Part shown: positions 25,302-32,926 of the stretch, one piece after another | Numbering within the stretch: the first letter of the stretch is position 1 | Layout: the number at the start of each line of letters is the position of its first letter | From: Atopobium sp. BS2 | Lineage (GTDB): Bacteria; Actinomycetota; Coriobacteriia; Coriobacteriales; Atopobiaceae | Length of the DNA stretch: 64,000 bases | Reading direction: 5' to 3' | Assembly: GCF_000565075.1 (NCBI RefSeq) | Contig: NZ_JDFG01000039.1 | Coordinates: 62,001 to 126,000, forward strand | The notes under the pieces: model-generated | Told to the model about the DNA's origin: nothing | Database searches by the model: none | Seen by the model: the letters and a program-made list of their open reading frames with translations, nothing else | Position numbers and translations under genes: made by a program

Positions 25302-26506
25302 GAAAAAACACGAACTGTCACGGAAGCCGGATATCCGCTGGTAGGATCCTTAACAGTTGAGTAGGTTACAAAAGAATCACAGTTGCCTTCTCGAGCGGGA
25401 AACTCTCCGTAATCAACGCTTCTATCCATTGAATAGAGCCAGTTTGCCGTTTGATTTTGCGTATCAACAAGCACGTAAGAGGCACGGCTCTTAACTATGT
25501 AAAGACTACCTTTACCTGCCGATATTGCATAAGGTTCACGCTCTATGACGTAAGGGTTTTCGCCTGAAGCAGGCAGGATATATGTTCCCATCTTGCCCAA
25601 CAGACCGCCCGAGTCATAACTTGCTTCAACTGACACAATAAACTTATCGTCTACGCGACTTGCTGCAAAAGGTTTAACAGATTGAGGCATAACAAGCTGG
25701 TCAACCTTGGTTTTAAGGTTGTCTCCCAGCAGGTATGCTGTAACGCCATAGAAAGTGCCTTCGGAGGCGCGAACTCGAGGAGTAAGGGTAACTACGCCCT
25801 TTGAGATAGACGGTGCAGTAGCAAATCTACCTGGAGATTCAACGGCGTCCGTTCCCTCAGAATCCCCCACACGCCACACGTAGCAGTGCGAAGATTCACG
25901 GGTTTTCTCGCCAGAAGAAGCTGGTTGGACTAGCCAAACCACCTTATCGTCTCCGCAGGCAAACGGAGCCGGATCCCAGTTTTTATCGGCCTTGTAGAGG
26001 ACCTTTGCATCTCCAGTAAGCTTGCCGTCGGAAAATGGTGCGGCAAGAAGCTCCCAGTCAAAGGTTGTGGTATCCACCTCAACCCATGCATAAACGGAGT
26101 CGGAGCAGCGAACGTCGTAAATTACGGCGGTGGTATTGTTCATCTGAGCCGCAGGAACAACGTCAACAACCTGGCCAGACGTCAGCGAAAGAGCAGAGCC
26201 CTTTACCATTGGCGTAGCAGACGCTCCGGCCGTGGTAACGGGAATCCAATTTCCATCGGCTGGATGCAGCACGCTTCCCAAAGGAAGAGTCCAAGTCTGG
26301 CTAGGTTGGGCAGAATACTCCGCTGAGCTATAGGAGTCCAGCACATTTGTGCCAGAGGACTCGTCAAGTACCAGCGGTTTTCCTGCATCTCCCGAGCCTT
26401 CTTGATGAGAGCAGCCAGACGCGATGCTAATTGCACCCGCAACTACGACACCAGCCGCTCCCGTCTTAAAGAAGTTTCGGCGAGAAATGTTCCCAAACAG
26501 TGACAC
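25295..26506 (-). CDS. Tat-exported lipoprotein of unknown function
   Basis: A 403-residue protein with a twin-arginine signal (ISRRNFFKTGAAGVVVAGA) ending in a lipobox-like IASGC, so it is probably exported folded and lipidated. The mature part is rich in beta-strand and aromatic patterns (repeated W, Y and V-V-W segments) and may form a beta-propeller; no catalytic motif is seen. It starts at GTG 26506, only 3 nt after the purB stop, indicating translational coupling. Downstream lies the two-component system. A role as an extracellular sensor or binding partner is inference. Confidence 0.82.
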   Translation of the reverse strand: MSLFGNISRRNFFKTGAAGVVVAGAISIASGCSHQEGSGDAGKPLVLDESSGTNVLDSYSSAEYSAQPSQTWTLPLGSVLHPADGNWIPVTTAGASATPMVKGSALSLTSGQVVDVVPAAQMNNTTAVIYDVRCSDSVYAWVEVDTTTFDWELLAAPFSDGKLTGDAKVLYKADKNWDPAPFACGDDKVVWLVQPASSGEKTRESSHCYVWRVGDSEGTDAVESPGRFATAPSISKGVVTLTPRVRASEGTFYGVTAYLLGDNLKTKVDQLVMPQSVKPFAASRVDDKFIVSVEASYDSGGLLGKMGTYILPASGENPYVIEREPYAISAGKGSLYIVKSRASYVLVDTQNQTANWLYSMDRSVDYGEFPAREGNCDSFVTYSTVKDPTSGYPASVTVRVFSL

Positions 26507-26509
26507 GAT

Positions 26510-27856
26510 TTAGTCCAATTCAAGATGCTCAAGACGGTCAAACAAAACGTTTGAACGGGTAAGGAATGCGCGAGGGTCAAAGATTTTCTCAAGCTCCTCA
26601 TGGCTCAGCGTACAGGCTGGGTCTGCCTCAAGAAGCTCCTGGTAGGATGGTCCTTCCTTGCATTGCTGAATATCTGCCCAGACCTTCATAGCGTTGGACT
26701 GAACAATCTTGTATGCCTCTTCACGAGTAATACCAGTGTTGACCAGGGCAAGAAGAACCTTTGACGAGAAGAGCATGCCACGGGTCTTATTGAGGTTGGC
26801 CATCATCTGCTCTGGATACAGGACCATGCCATCAAGCAGGAACTCAAGCTTTGACAGCATGTGGTCAAGAGCAATAAAGCTGTCTGCCTGGGCAACGCGC
26901 TCAGCGGAAGAGTGGCTGATATCGCGCTCGTGCCAAAGAGCAACGTTATCAAAAGCAACCTGTGCGTTTGCCTTAACTACGCGGGACAAACCACAGATCT
27001 TCTCGGCAGTAATAGGATTGCGCTTGTGAGGCATAGCGGAAGAGCCCTTCTGGCCCTTGCGGAATGGCTCCTCAGCCTCGAGGGTATCGGTCTTCTGCAG
27101 CGCACGCATCTCAGTTGCAATACGCTCGCAGGTAGCAGCAACGGTTGCCAGAACACCAGCAAGGTACGCGTGGTGATCGCGAGAAATTACCTGGGTTGAA
27201 AGTGGGTCGTGGACAAGACCGAGTTTCTCGCAAACATACTCCTCTACAAAAGGATCAATGGAAGAGTAAGTTCCAACAGCACCAGAAATAGCACCATAGG
27301 CAACGTTTTTGCGAGCATCCTTCAAGCGGTCAAGGTCGCGCTTAAACTCCCATGCCCAGCTACCAAACTTCATGCCAAAGGTCATAGGCTCGGCGTGAAT
27401 GCCGTGAGTACGACCAACGCAGAGGGTATCGCGCTCCTCAAACGCGCGACGCTTGCAGATAGCAGCGCAGCGACGAACCGCAGCAATAAGCAGGTCACAC
27501 GCCTGGGTGAGCTGATAGCAAAGGGCGGTGTCGCCCAGGTCCGTTGAGGTCATGCCGTAGTGAACCCAGCGACTTGGCTTAAGCTCACCCTCTGGAACCT
27601 TGGCATCAATGTAGGAGCCCATATTGGTCAGGAAGGCAATGACGTCGTGGTTGGTAACGGCCTCAATCTCGTCTACCTCAGCGCGGTTAAACGCAGCGTG
27701 CTCTCGAATCCAAGCTGCCTCTTCGCGAGAAATGCCAATAACACCAAGCTCAGCCTGTGCTTCGCACGCAAGGACTTCAATTTCCTGCCAAACGGTGTAC
27801 TTGTTCTCCAAAGAAAAGATGTGGCCCATTTCTTTGCCGGTGTAGCGATCTACCAC
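26510..27856 (-). CDS. purB: Adenylosuccinate lyase
   Basis: PurB cleaves SAICAR and adenylosuccinate, releasing fumarate. The 448-residue protein has the fumarase/aspartase superfamily signature GSSAMPHKRNPITAE, an active-site loop TSTDLGDTA and the catalytic region GRTHGIHAEPMTFG. The N-terminus MVDRYTGKEMGHIFSLENKY is typical. It is followed at 3 nt by the Tat lipoprotein gene. Confidence 0.97.
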   Translation of the reverse strand: MVDRYTGKEMGHIFSLENKYTVWQEIEVLACEAQAELGVIGISREEAAWIREHAAFNRAEVDEIEAVTNHDVIAFLTNMGSYIDAKVPEGELKPSRWVHYGMTSTDLGDTALCYQLTQACDLLIAAVRRCAAICKRRAFEERDTLCVGRTHGIHAEPMTFGMKFGSWAWEFKRDLDRLKDARKNVAYGAISGAVGTYSSIDPFVEEYVCEKLGLVHDPLSTQVISRDHHAYLAGVLATVAATCERIATEMRALQKTDTLEAEEPFRKGQKGSSAMPHKRNPITAEKICGLSRVVKANAQVAFDNVALWHERDISHSSAERVAQADSFIALDHMLSKLEFLLDGMVLYPEQMMANLNKTRGMLFSSKVLLALVNTGITREEAYKIVQSNAMKVWADIQQCKEGPSYQELLEADPACTLSHEELEKIFDPRAFLTRSNVLFDRLEHLELD

Positions 27857-27883
27857 GATGAGACTCCTTCTGCTCGTAAAAGA

Positions 27884-27916
27884 AAAGGTCGAGTACCACT
27901 ATGGTACCCGACCTTT
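27884..27916 (-). terminator. Terminator of tRNA-Lys
   Basis: A long stem (AAAGGTCG-GTACC with its complement, one mismatch) is followed on the minus strand by TTCTTTT, between tRNA-Lys and purB. Confidence 0.85.
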
Positions 27917-27924
27917 GAATTACC

Positions 27925-28000
27925 TGGTGGGCCGTTAGGGGTTCGAACCCTAGACCTTGGGATTAAAAGTCCCCTGCTCTACCAACTGAGCTAACGGCCC
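27925..28000 (-). tRNA. tRNA-Lys(TTT)
   Basis: A 76-nt cloverleaf with acceptor GGGCCGT/ACGGCCC, anticodon TTT in loop CTTTTAA, T-loop GGTTCGAACCC and encoded CCA. Confidence 0.96.
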
Positions 28001-28048
28001 ATTATCGGGCGTGGCAATTTTACCACGCAACTAGGATAGTGTAGCAGT

Positions 28049-29326
28049 TTACTCCCATGCCCATTGTCCATTTACGAAAATTGGTGTTTCTTTTCCATCG
28101 GCAGAAATTCCCCAAATGTTCAAATCGTCTGCACCAATCATAAAATCAACGTGTGTAGTGCTCTGATTAACGCCGTGGGCCAAAAGCTCTTCTGGACTCA
28201 TTTCAAGGCCGCCCTTCAGGCACTCTGGGAAGCCCATTCCAAGTGCTAAATGGCAGCTAGCATTCTCGTCATACAGGGTATCGTAGAACAGAATGCCGCT
28301 CTGGCGAATAGGTGTGTTTTTAGAGATTAAAGCGCATTCTCCCAGGTACTTGCCGCCCTTCTGAGAAACAATAGAAGTCAGAACGTCTTTGCCCTGTTCA
28401 GCGCCGTAGTCAACAACCTCGCCGTCTTTGAAGGTAAACCAGAAGTTTTTAACAATCTGGCCGGCATGAATCAGAGGCAACGCAGAGTGAACAGTGCCGT
28501 TTACCTTGCGATAGTTTGGCGTTGTAAAGACTTCCTCGGTAGGAATGTTAGGGAAGAACAACGTTCCATCCTGAGTCTTTCCAGCGCCGCCCTCCCAAAG
28601 ATGCCCTGGGTTCATACCAACAGTCAGATTAGTTCCATTTGAAGATTCATAGCGAAGCTCTTCAAACTGATGAGAATTCATGAAGCGCTTGGTTTTCTCA
28701 AATGTTGCATTGTGGGTCTCCCAAGCACTCTGAGGATCTTCTCCACTTGCATGAGCAACGTCCAAAATTGCAATCCAAAGCCTGTAGATTGCCTCAGCCT
28801 CAGAAAGCTCTGGGAAAATTACCTTTGCCCATTCAGCTGCAGGAACACCAGCAATACACCAAACGTTTTTACCAAAGTCCATACCGTTTCTAAAGACGTC
28901 GCACTCTAAGTTTCTTGCGCGAGAAACAGCAGCTGGCTTTTCTGGATCAATTCCCTTTAGACCATTTGGATCATCAGACGAGAGGAACAAAAATGCTGCA
29001 CCCTGCTCTGCAAGGGAGTTAAGCTGCTCAATCTTCCAGCTTGGTGTCTTAGAGAGACGCGCTAGGTCAACGTTTTCGTACATAATTCTTGAGGACTCTT
29101 GATCGCCCCAAATAACTGTGACAAATTCTGCGCCAGCCGCATAAGCTGCTCGCTGAACCCTACGGGCAAAATCAGCAATCTCAATTGAAGCGTTAATTAC
29201 CAGCTGACTTCCCTCAGAAATTGCGCATCCCTTCTTAACAAGAAGCTCTGCGTATTTATCAATCTGATCAGACAGCGCATCAAGAGCAATCTTTACCTCT
29301 TGATCTGTCATAGGAATTTGTGCCAT
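28049..29326 (-). CDS. M29-family metallo-aminopeptidase
   Basis: This 425-residue cytoplasmic aminopeptidase is of the thermophilic M29 family (AmpS/PepS type). The metal-binding segment FPNIPTEEVFTTPNYRKVNGTV and the later LALGMGFPECLKGG and STTHVDFMIGADDLNIWG blocks, with Glu, His and Asp ligands, are all present. I chose ATG 29326 with AAGGGAA upstream; an ATG six codons earlier is less likely. Length and motifs are normal. It lies downstream of tRNA-Gly but is separated from it by a terminator. Confidence 0.93.
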   Translation of the reverse strand: MAQIPMTDQEVKIALDALSDQIDKYAELLVKKGCAISEGSQLVINASIEIADFARRVQRAAYAAGAEFVTVIWGDQESSRIMYENVDLARLSKTPSWKIEQLNSLAEQGAAFLFLSSDDPNGLKGIDPEKPAAVSRARNLECDVFRNGMDFGKNVWCIAGVPAAEWAKVIFPELSEAEAIYRLWIAILDVAHASGEDPQSAWETHNATFEKTKRFMNSHQFEELRYESSNGTNLTVGMNPGHLWEGGAGKTQDGTLFFPNIPTEEVFTTPNYRKVNGTVHSALPLIHAGQIVKNFWFTFKDGEVVDYGAEQGKDVLTSIVSQKGGKYLGECALISKNTPIRQSGILFYDTLYDENASCHLALGMGFPECLKGGLEMSPEELLAHGVNQSTTHVDFMIGADDLNIWGISADGKETPIFVNGQWAWE

Positions 29327-29460
29327 GTTGTTCCCTTCAACCATCAGTCCGCGTAATTCGAGTACTTAAGCACGCTCTATCAAAGATATATCCAAAATAT
29401 TTCCGCTCAACTTCTACCCGAACAACCTTCTTCACAACGCCAAATTTCAATCTTGTCCAT

Positions 29461-29481
29461 AAAAAGAGCCCCGAAGGGCTC
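29461..29481 (-). terminator. Terminator of tRNA-Gly
   Basis: The stem GAGCCC/GGGCTC with a tetraloop is followed on the minus strand by TTTTT. Confidence 0.9.
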
Positions 29482-29492
29482 TTGTATGTCTT

Positions 29493-29567
29493 TGGAGCGG
29501 GCAACGGGATTCGAACCCGCGGATGATGGCTTGGGAAGCCATTGCCTTACCACTTGGCGATACCCGC
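29493..29567 (-). tRNA. tRNA-Gly(CCC)
   Basis: A 75-nt cloverleaf with acceptor GCGGGTA/TGCCCGC, anticodon CCC in loop TTCCCAA, T-loop GGTTCGAATCC and encoded CCA. Confidence 0.95.
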
Positions 29568-29589
29568 AATTGTGTAGATTTTATCACAG

Positions 29590-29985
29590 TATTTTTTGCC
29601 TTTTAATCGCTTGCTCAGCAACTAGATAAAAGTTTGATGAGTTGTTTTCTGCCTAGCTGCGCATATACAACAAATATGCACCCACACAAATTTTCTCCGT
29701 CAGAAACTGGACAGGCGCTGGCCAGAATAGGCACAAAGTCACTCTTTAGCATGCTCTCCAACGAAAGGAGCGCTATGCAAAAGTACTTCTGGCGAGAAAC
29801 CCCCGCACACCACTATCCCGCCTCTTATAGGCGCCTGCTCTCCACCCGACAACTCCGCCTTCCTCGGGCAAAGCTGCTTGGCGGAGATCCCGTCATGCCA
29901 AGCAGCTTCCCTTCCGTAGGACATGCGGGCCTGCGGGCGCGTCTAGCAGACAGGTTTTCTCGCAAACCTGAGGCTCCCCCATAAA
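29590..29985. other. G+C-rich, highly self-complementary region: candidate structured RNA
   Basis: No known protein is recognised. From about 29790 the sequence becomes G+C-rich and strongly self-complementary. Four pairings stand out: a perfect 12-bp inverted repeat (29871-29882 with 29897-29908, AAGCTGCTTGGC); a 7-bp pair CTCCGCC/GGCGGAG (29853-29859 with 29880-29886) that competes with it; an enclosing GCGCCTGC/GCGGGCGC (29831-29838 with 29933-29940); and a hairpin CAGGTTT/AAACCTG (about 29951-29970). A short frame begins at ATG 29775 behind AAAGGAG, but its predicted peptide is basic and unlike any family. tmRNA, RNase P and SRP signature sequences are absent. Strand and ends are unknown. 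Confidence 0.5.
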
Positions 29986-30012
29986 GAAAAAGACCGGTGA
30001 AACACCGGTCTT
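29986..30012 (-). terminator. Terminator of the Fur-family gene
   Basis: A 10-bp perfect stem (AAGACCGGTG / CACCGGTCTT) with an AAA loop is followed on the minus strand by TTTCTTT. Confidence 0.85.
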
Positions 30013-30038
30013 AAAGAAGGCTGTTTTGTTGCAACACA

Positions 30039-30440
30039 TTAGTTAACGCTGTGATGGAGCGCTGGGTTCTTAGCTAGGCACTCGTTGCAAATACCCGTAA
30101 AGCACAGAGCGTAAGAGTCAACCTCGCCGCAAGAATCCTTGGTGAGATTGGTAAGGTCCCTCAGAACTGGTCCGTCAACATCAAAGACACGGCCACACTC
30201 ATGACACTGGAAGTGTGCATGCTCGGTTGTGGTTGGATCAAAACGAGAGATATTATCGCCGGTATTAACAACCTGGAGCTCGCCTGCGTCAACAAGCTGC
30301 ATAAGGTTACGGTAAACAGTTCCAAGAGAGATGTTTGGTAACTCCTCTCTTACTGCTGCATACACACTATCTGCTGTTGGATGGTCATGGCGACCTTCCA
30401 TATAAGTACGAATTGCCTCACGTTGCTTGCTGTAACGCAC
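30039..30440 (-). CDS. Fur/PerR-family metalloregulator
   Basis: A 133-residue DNA-binding repressor. The winged helix (KQREAIRTYMEGRHDHPTADSVYAAVREELPNISLGTVYRNL) is followed by the dimerisation domain with HAHFQCHECGRVFD and ICNEC, giving the two CxxC pairs of the structural zinc site. This arrangement with a short C-terminus is closer to PerR than to classical Fur, but metal and target cannot be assigned. It is divergent from the adhesin gene across about 150 bp and ends in its own terminator. Confidence 0.92.
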   Translation of the reverse strand: MRYSKQREAIRTYMEGRHDHPTADSVYAAVREELPNISLGTVYRNLMQLVDAGELQVVNTGDNISRFDPTTTEHAHFQCHECGRVFDVDGPVLRDLTNLTKDSCGEVDSYALCFTGICNECLAKNPALHHSVN

Positions 30441-30587
30441 GATAACCTCATTAATTAGTAAGTGTTACTGATTACTGAATACGTTAACACTAATTGTCTA
30501 TATGTTGCAACAAAAGCTCACATTTATGCATTACCAAATATCTCTATATACACAATCTACCTCTGATTTTTCAGTTTGGAGGCACGC

Positions 30588-32843
30588 ATGTTTATCACAA
30601 AATCCTCAAAACCTAAGAAGGAAACAGCTGCACGAAGACAAACCCCTTCTTCTGTCTTTCACTTCTGGTTTATTCCTCTGTTACTTGGAGCACTTCTCCT
30701 CAGCCATTTTTTCCTAAAGCCTGCCCATAGGCTTGCTTTTGCACAAGAACCCTCATTTACCGTTGCACAAAGAGAAGATTTTCCTGGTGGACAGCAAATT
30801 CCCATGTGGACTGCTAGCGATGGTACCTATCTTTACTGTGGAGATGAATTTAACCATTATGGTGCATGGCCAGGAGCAACGGGAAGTGTGGTTGACCCGC
30901 AATCTTATACAAAGCTCACCTCAGCCAACGGCGCTCGCGGTGGAACGTATACAAATGAACAGCTTCGAGCTATTGATTACATCATCTATCACGGAGCTAC
31001 TGCGTCCCAAGAAAAGGACGTGTATGGATATACGGGATGGAAGGCACGAGCCATCACGCAGTTTACACTGTGGGCTGTTATGCGCGGTGAAGCCCATGCA
31101 CTTGCGGTAAGTGTTCCTCAGGCAGAACTTCATCAGCCTATTGAGCAGTTCTATTCCGATGCTATGAACTATGCTCAAACCAACGGCGGCAGTCCAGAAA
31201 ACGGAGTTGCCAAGCTCTTTGTACCCACAGGAGACAAACAGGTTCTGTTTTTCTTTGGACAGCAATCTGGCTCACTCAAAATTACCAAAAGTTCCTTATT
31301 GCCTGATGTCACCTCCAATAACGAGCACTACACCCTAAAAGGCGCTGTCTACGGAGTATATTCCGATGAGAGTTGTACCAATCTTCTTGGCAGTCTCACC
31401 CTTGATAAATCTGGGTCTGCAACGCTCGACAATCTTCCTGTTGGAACGGTGTATGTAAAAGAAACCGCTGCACCAAAGGGCTTTCTTCTTGACCAATCGG
31501 TTCATGCTGTAAAAATAACAAACCAGGAAGAGAGCACTCTCACGGTTACCGATACTCCTATTGGAGAGTTTGATCTACGCATTTCAAAACAAGACTTTGA
31601 CCACAGCACTAGCCTCGACGAAGACGCTCGTTCTGAGCAGCAAAGCGCTTCTCCCCAAGGAAACGCAACGCTACAGGGTGCACTTTTTAAAGTGACCTAT
31701 AGCGGCTCTGCTGAAACAATAATAAGAACATGGGTTTTCTCGACAGATGCTCACGGTTTTGTTTCTTTTGACGCAGAGCATAAGGTTTCTGGAGATGATC
31801 TTTTTACTCTTGGCGAGAAACCCTGGCTTCCTCTGGGGTATTACCAAATCGAAGAAATTCAAGCACCTGAAGGCTATAAACTTCCAGAACATTCACTTCA
31901 AACCTGGAAGCTATCAAGCCAAGACGGCAATCTTATCTGGACAAATCTTTCTAGCGGAAAAGAGAATTCCTCGTCTGAGCACTCCTTTACCTTCAAAGAC
32001 GAGGTAATAAGAGGAAATCTTAGAGTTAAGAAAATCGGGCATACTTCTCTAAGTTCACCTGATGGTTATTCTGAAGTAGGTGAAATGCCAAGTCTTAAGG
32101 GCGCCAAAATTGAGCTAACTAATAGCTCTGCTCAACCTATCTTCTACCAGGGAAAATGGATTGCTCCTCACGAAGTTGTCACCACAGTAGAAACAGACGA
32201 ATCTGGAGAAGCGGCGGTTAAAGACCTTCCCTTTGGCTCCTATTCACTTAAAGAGGTTACGGCTCCAGCGGGATACTCTCTTAACAAAGAATGGAACCCA
32301 ACGGTCACTCTTACTTCTGAAGAGACTGTAGAAGCACCCAAGCTCATTGATGAAAGAATTTCTTTACAAACAATGCTTGTGGATGCTGAAGGGTCAAAAA
32401 ATCCTGAATATGCCGAGAAACTCAATCTTGTTGATCACATTAAATACGAGGGTCTTACCCCAGGAGAAGAGTACGAAATTACCGGAGAGCTCTATGAAAC
32501 AAAGCAGCTCCAAGAAGGTACGGCAGAACCTGTTGCTCGCGGAACTGTCCGCTTCAAAGCTCCTACCTCATCGGGAGAAGCTGCGGTTCCTTTTTCTGTA
32601 AGGACTGCCTCACTTGAAGGTAAAGAAGTTACCGCCTACGAAACCATCTCAAAAGATGGTGAGAAAGTTGCTTCGCACACCGATAGTCACTCTAAAGCAC
32701 AAACTATTCGTGTGACGCCTAGGCCCCATCTTCCGGGCACGGCAGACAATGCCTACGCAGTTCCCCTTTTACTCGCCTTGGCAGGATCGGTACTTATTGG
32801 ATGTGTCCACTTATTTGCAGCAAAAATAAGACGCTCCTTTTAG
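30588..32843 (+). CDS. Cell-wall-anchored adhesin with thioester (TQXA) domain, Cna-B repeats and VaFE domain
   Basis: This 751-residue surface protein starts at ATG 30588 directly behind GGAGG; the frame extends four codons upstream from a TTG. An N-terminal signal/transmembrane segment is followed by a thioester domain with cysteine in YLYCGDEFN and glutamine in ITQFTLWAVM, which in this family form a host-binding thioester. Three Cna-B/SpaA-like domains follow (VYVKETAAPKGF, GYYQIEEIQAPEGYKL, SYSLKEVTAPAGYSL), then a VaFE-type domain (MLVDAEGSKNPEYAEKLNLVDHI spans its start). The C-terminus has an LPGTA sorting motif, a hydrophobic helix and KIRRSF. No sortase gene is in the window. Confidence 0.9.
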   Translation: MFITKSSKPKKETAARRQTPSSVFHFWFIPLLLGALLLSHFFLKPAHRLAFAQEPSFTVAQREDFPGGQQIPMWTASDGTYLYCGDEFNHYGAWPGATGSVVDPQSYTKLTSANGARGGTYTNEQLRAIDYIIYHGATASQEKDVYGYTGWKARAITQFTLWAVMRGEAHALAVSVPQAELHQPIEQFYSDAMNYAQTNGGSPENGVAKLFVPTGDKQVLFFFGQQSGSLKITKSSLLPDVTSNNEHYTLKGAVYGVYSDESCTNLLGSLTLDKSGSATLDNLPVGTVYVKETAAPKGFLLDQSVHAVKITNQEESTLTVTDTPIGEFDLRISKQDFDHSTSLDEDARSEQQSASPQGNATLQGALFKVTYSGSAETIIRTWVFSTDAHGFVSFDAEHKVSGDDLFTLGEKPWLPLGYYQIEEIQAPEGYKLPEHSLQTWKLSSQDGNLIWTNLSSGKENSSSEHSFTFKDEVIRGNLRVKKIGHTSLSSPDGYSEVGEMPSLKGAKIELTNSSAQPIFYQGKWIAPHEVVTTVETDESGEAAVKDLPFGSYSLKEVTAPAGYSLNKEWNPTVTLTSEETVEAPKLIDERISLQTMLVDAEGSKNPEYAEKLNLVDHIKYEGLTPGEEYEITGELYETKQLQEGTAEPVARGTVRFKAPTSSGEAAVPFSVRTASLEGKEVTAYETISKDGEKVASHTDSHSKAQTIRVTPRPHLPGTADNAYAVPLLLALAGSVLIGCVHLFAAKIRRSF

Positions 32844-32869
32844 TTGAGCAACCTTGTCTTGGCGCAAAA

Positions 32870-32904
32870 AAGAAAGGGCAGAACTCTCTGCCCTTTCTTA
32901 AAAA
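32870..32904. terminator. Bidirectional terminator
   Basis: A 13-bp perfect stem (AAGAAAGGGCAGA / TCTGCCCTTTCTT) lies between the converging adhesin and M28-like genes, with an A-run on each side that gives T-tails in both directions. Confidence 0.85.
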
Positions 32905-32926
32905 TTTGTACTAGTTTCTTGTTCGT

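Noticed and set aside
29796-29985. SRP RNA identity for the structured region
   Set aside because: The minus strand has a short stretch resembling the GGAAGG part of SRP helix 8, but the invariant tetraloop stem and flanking bases do not fit.
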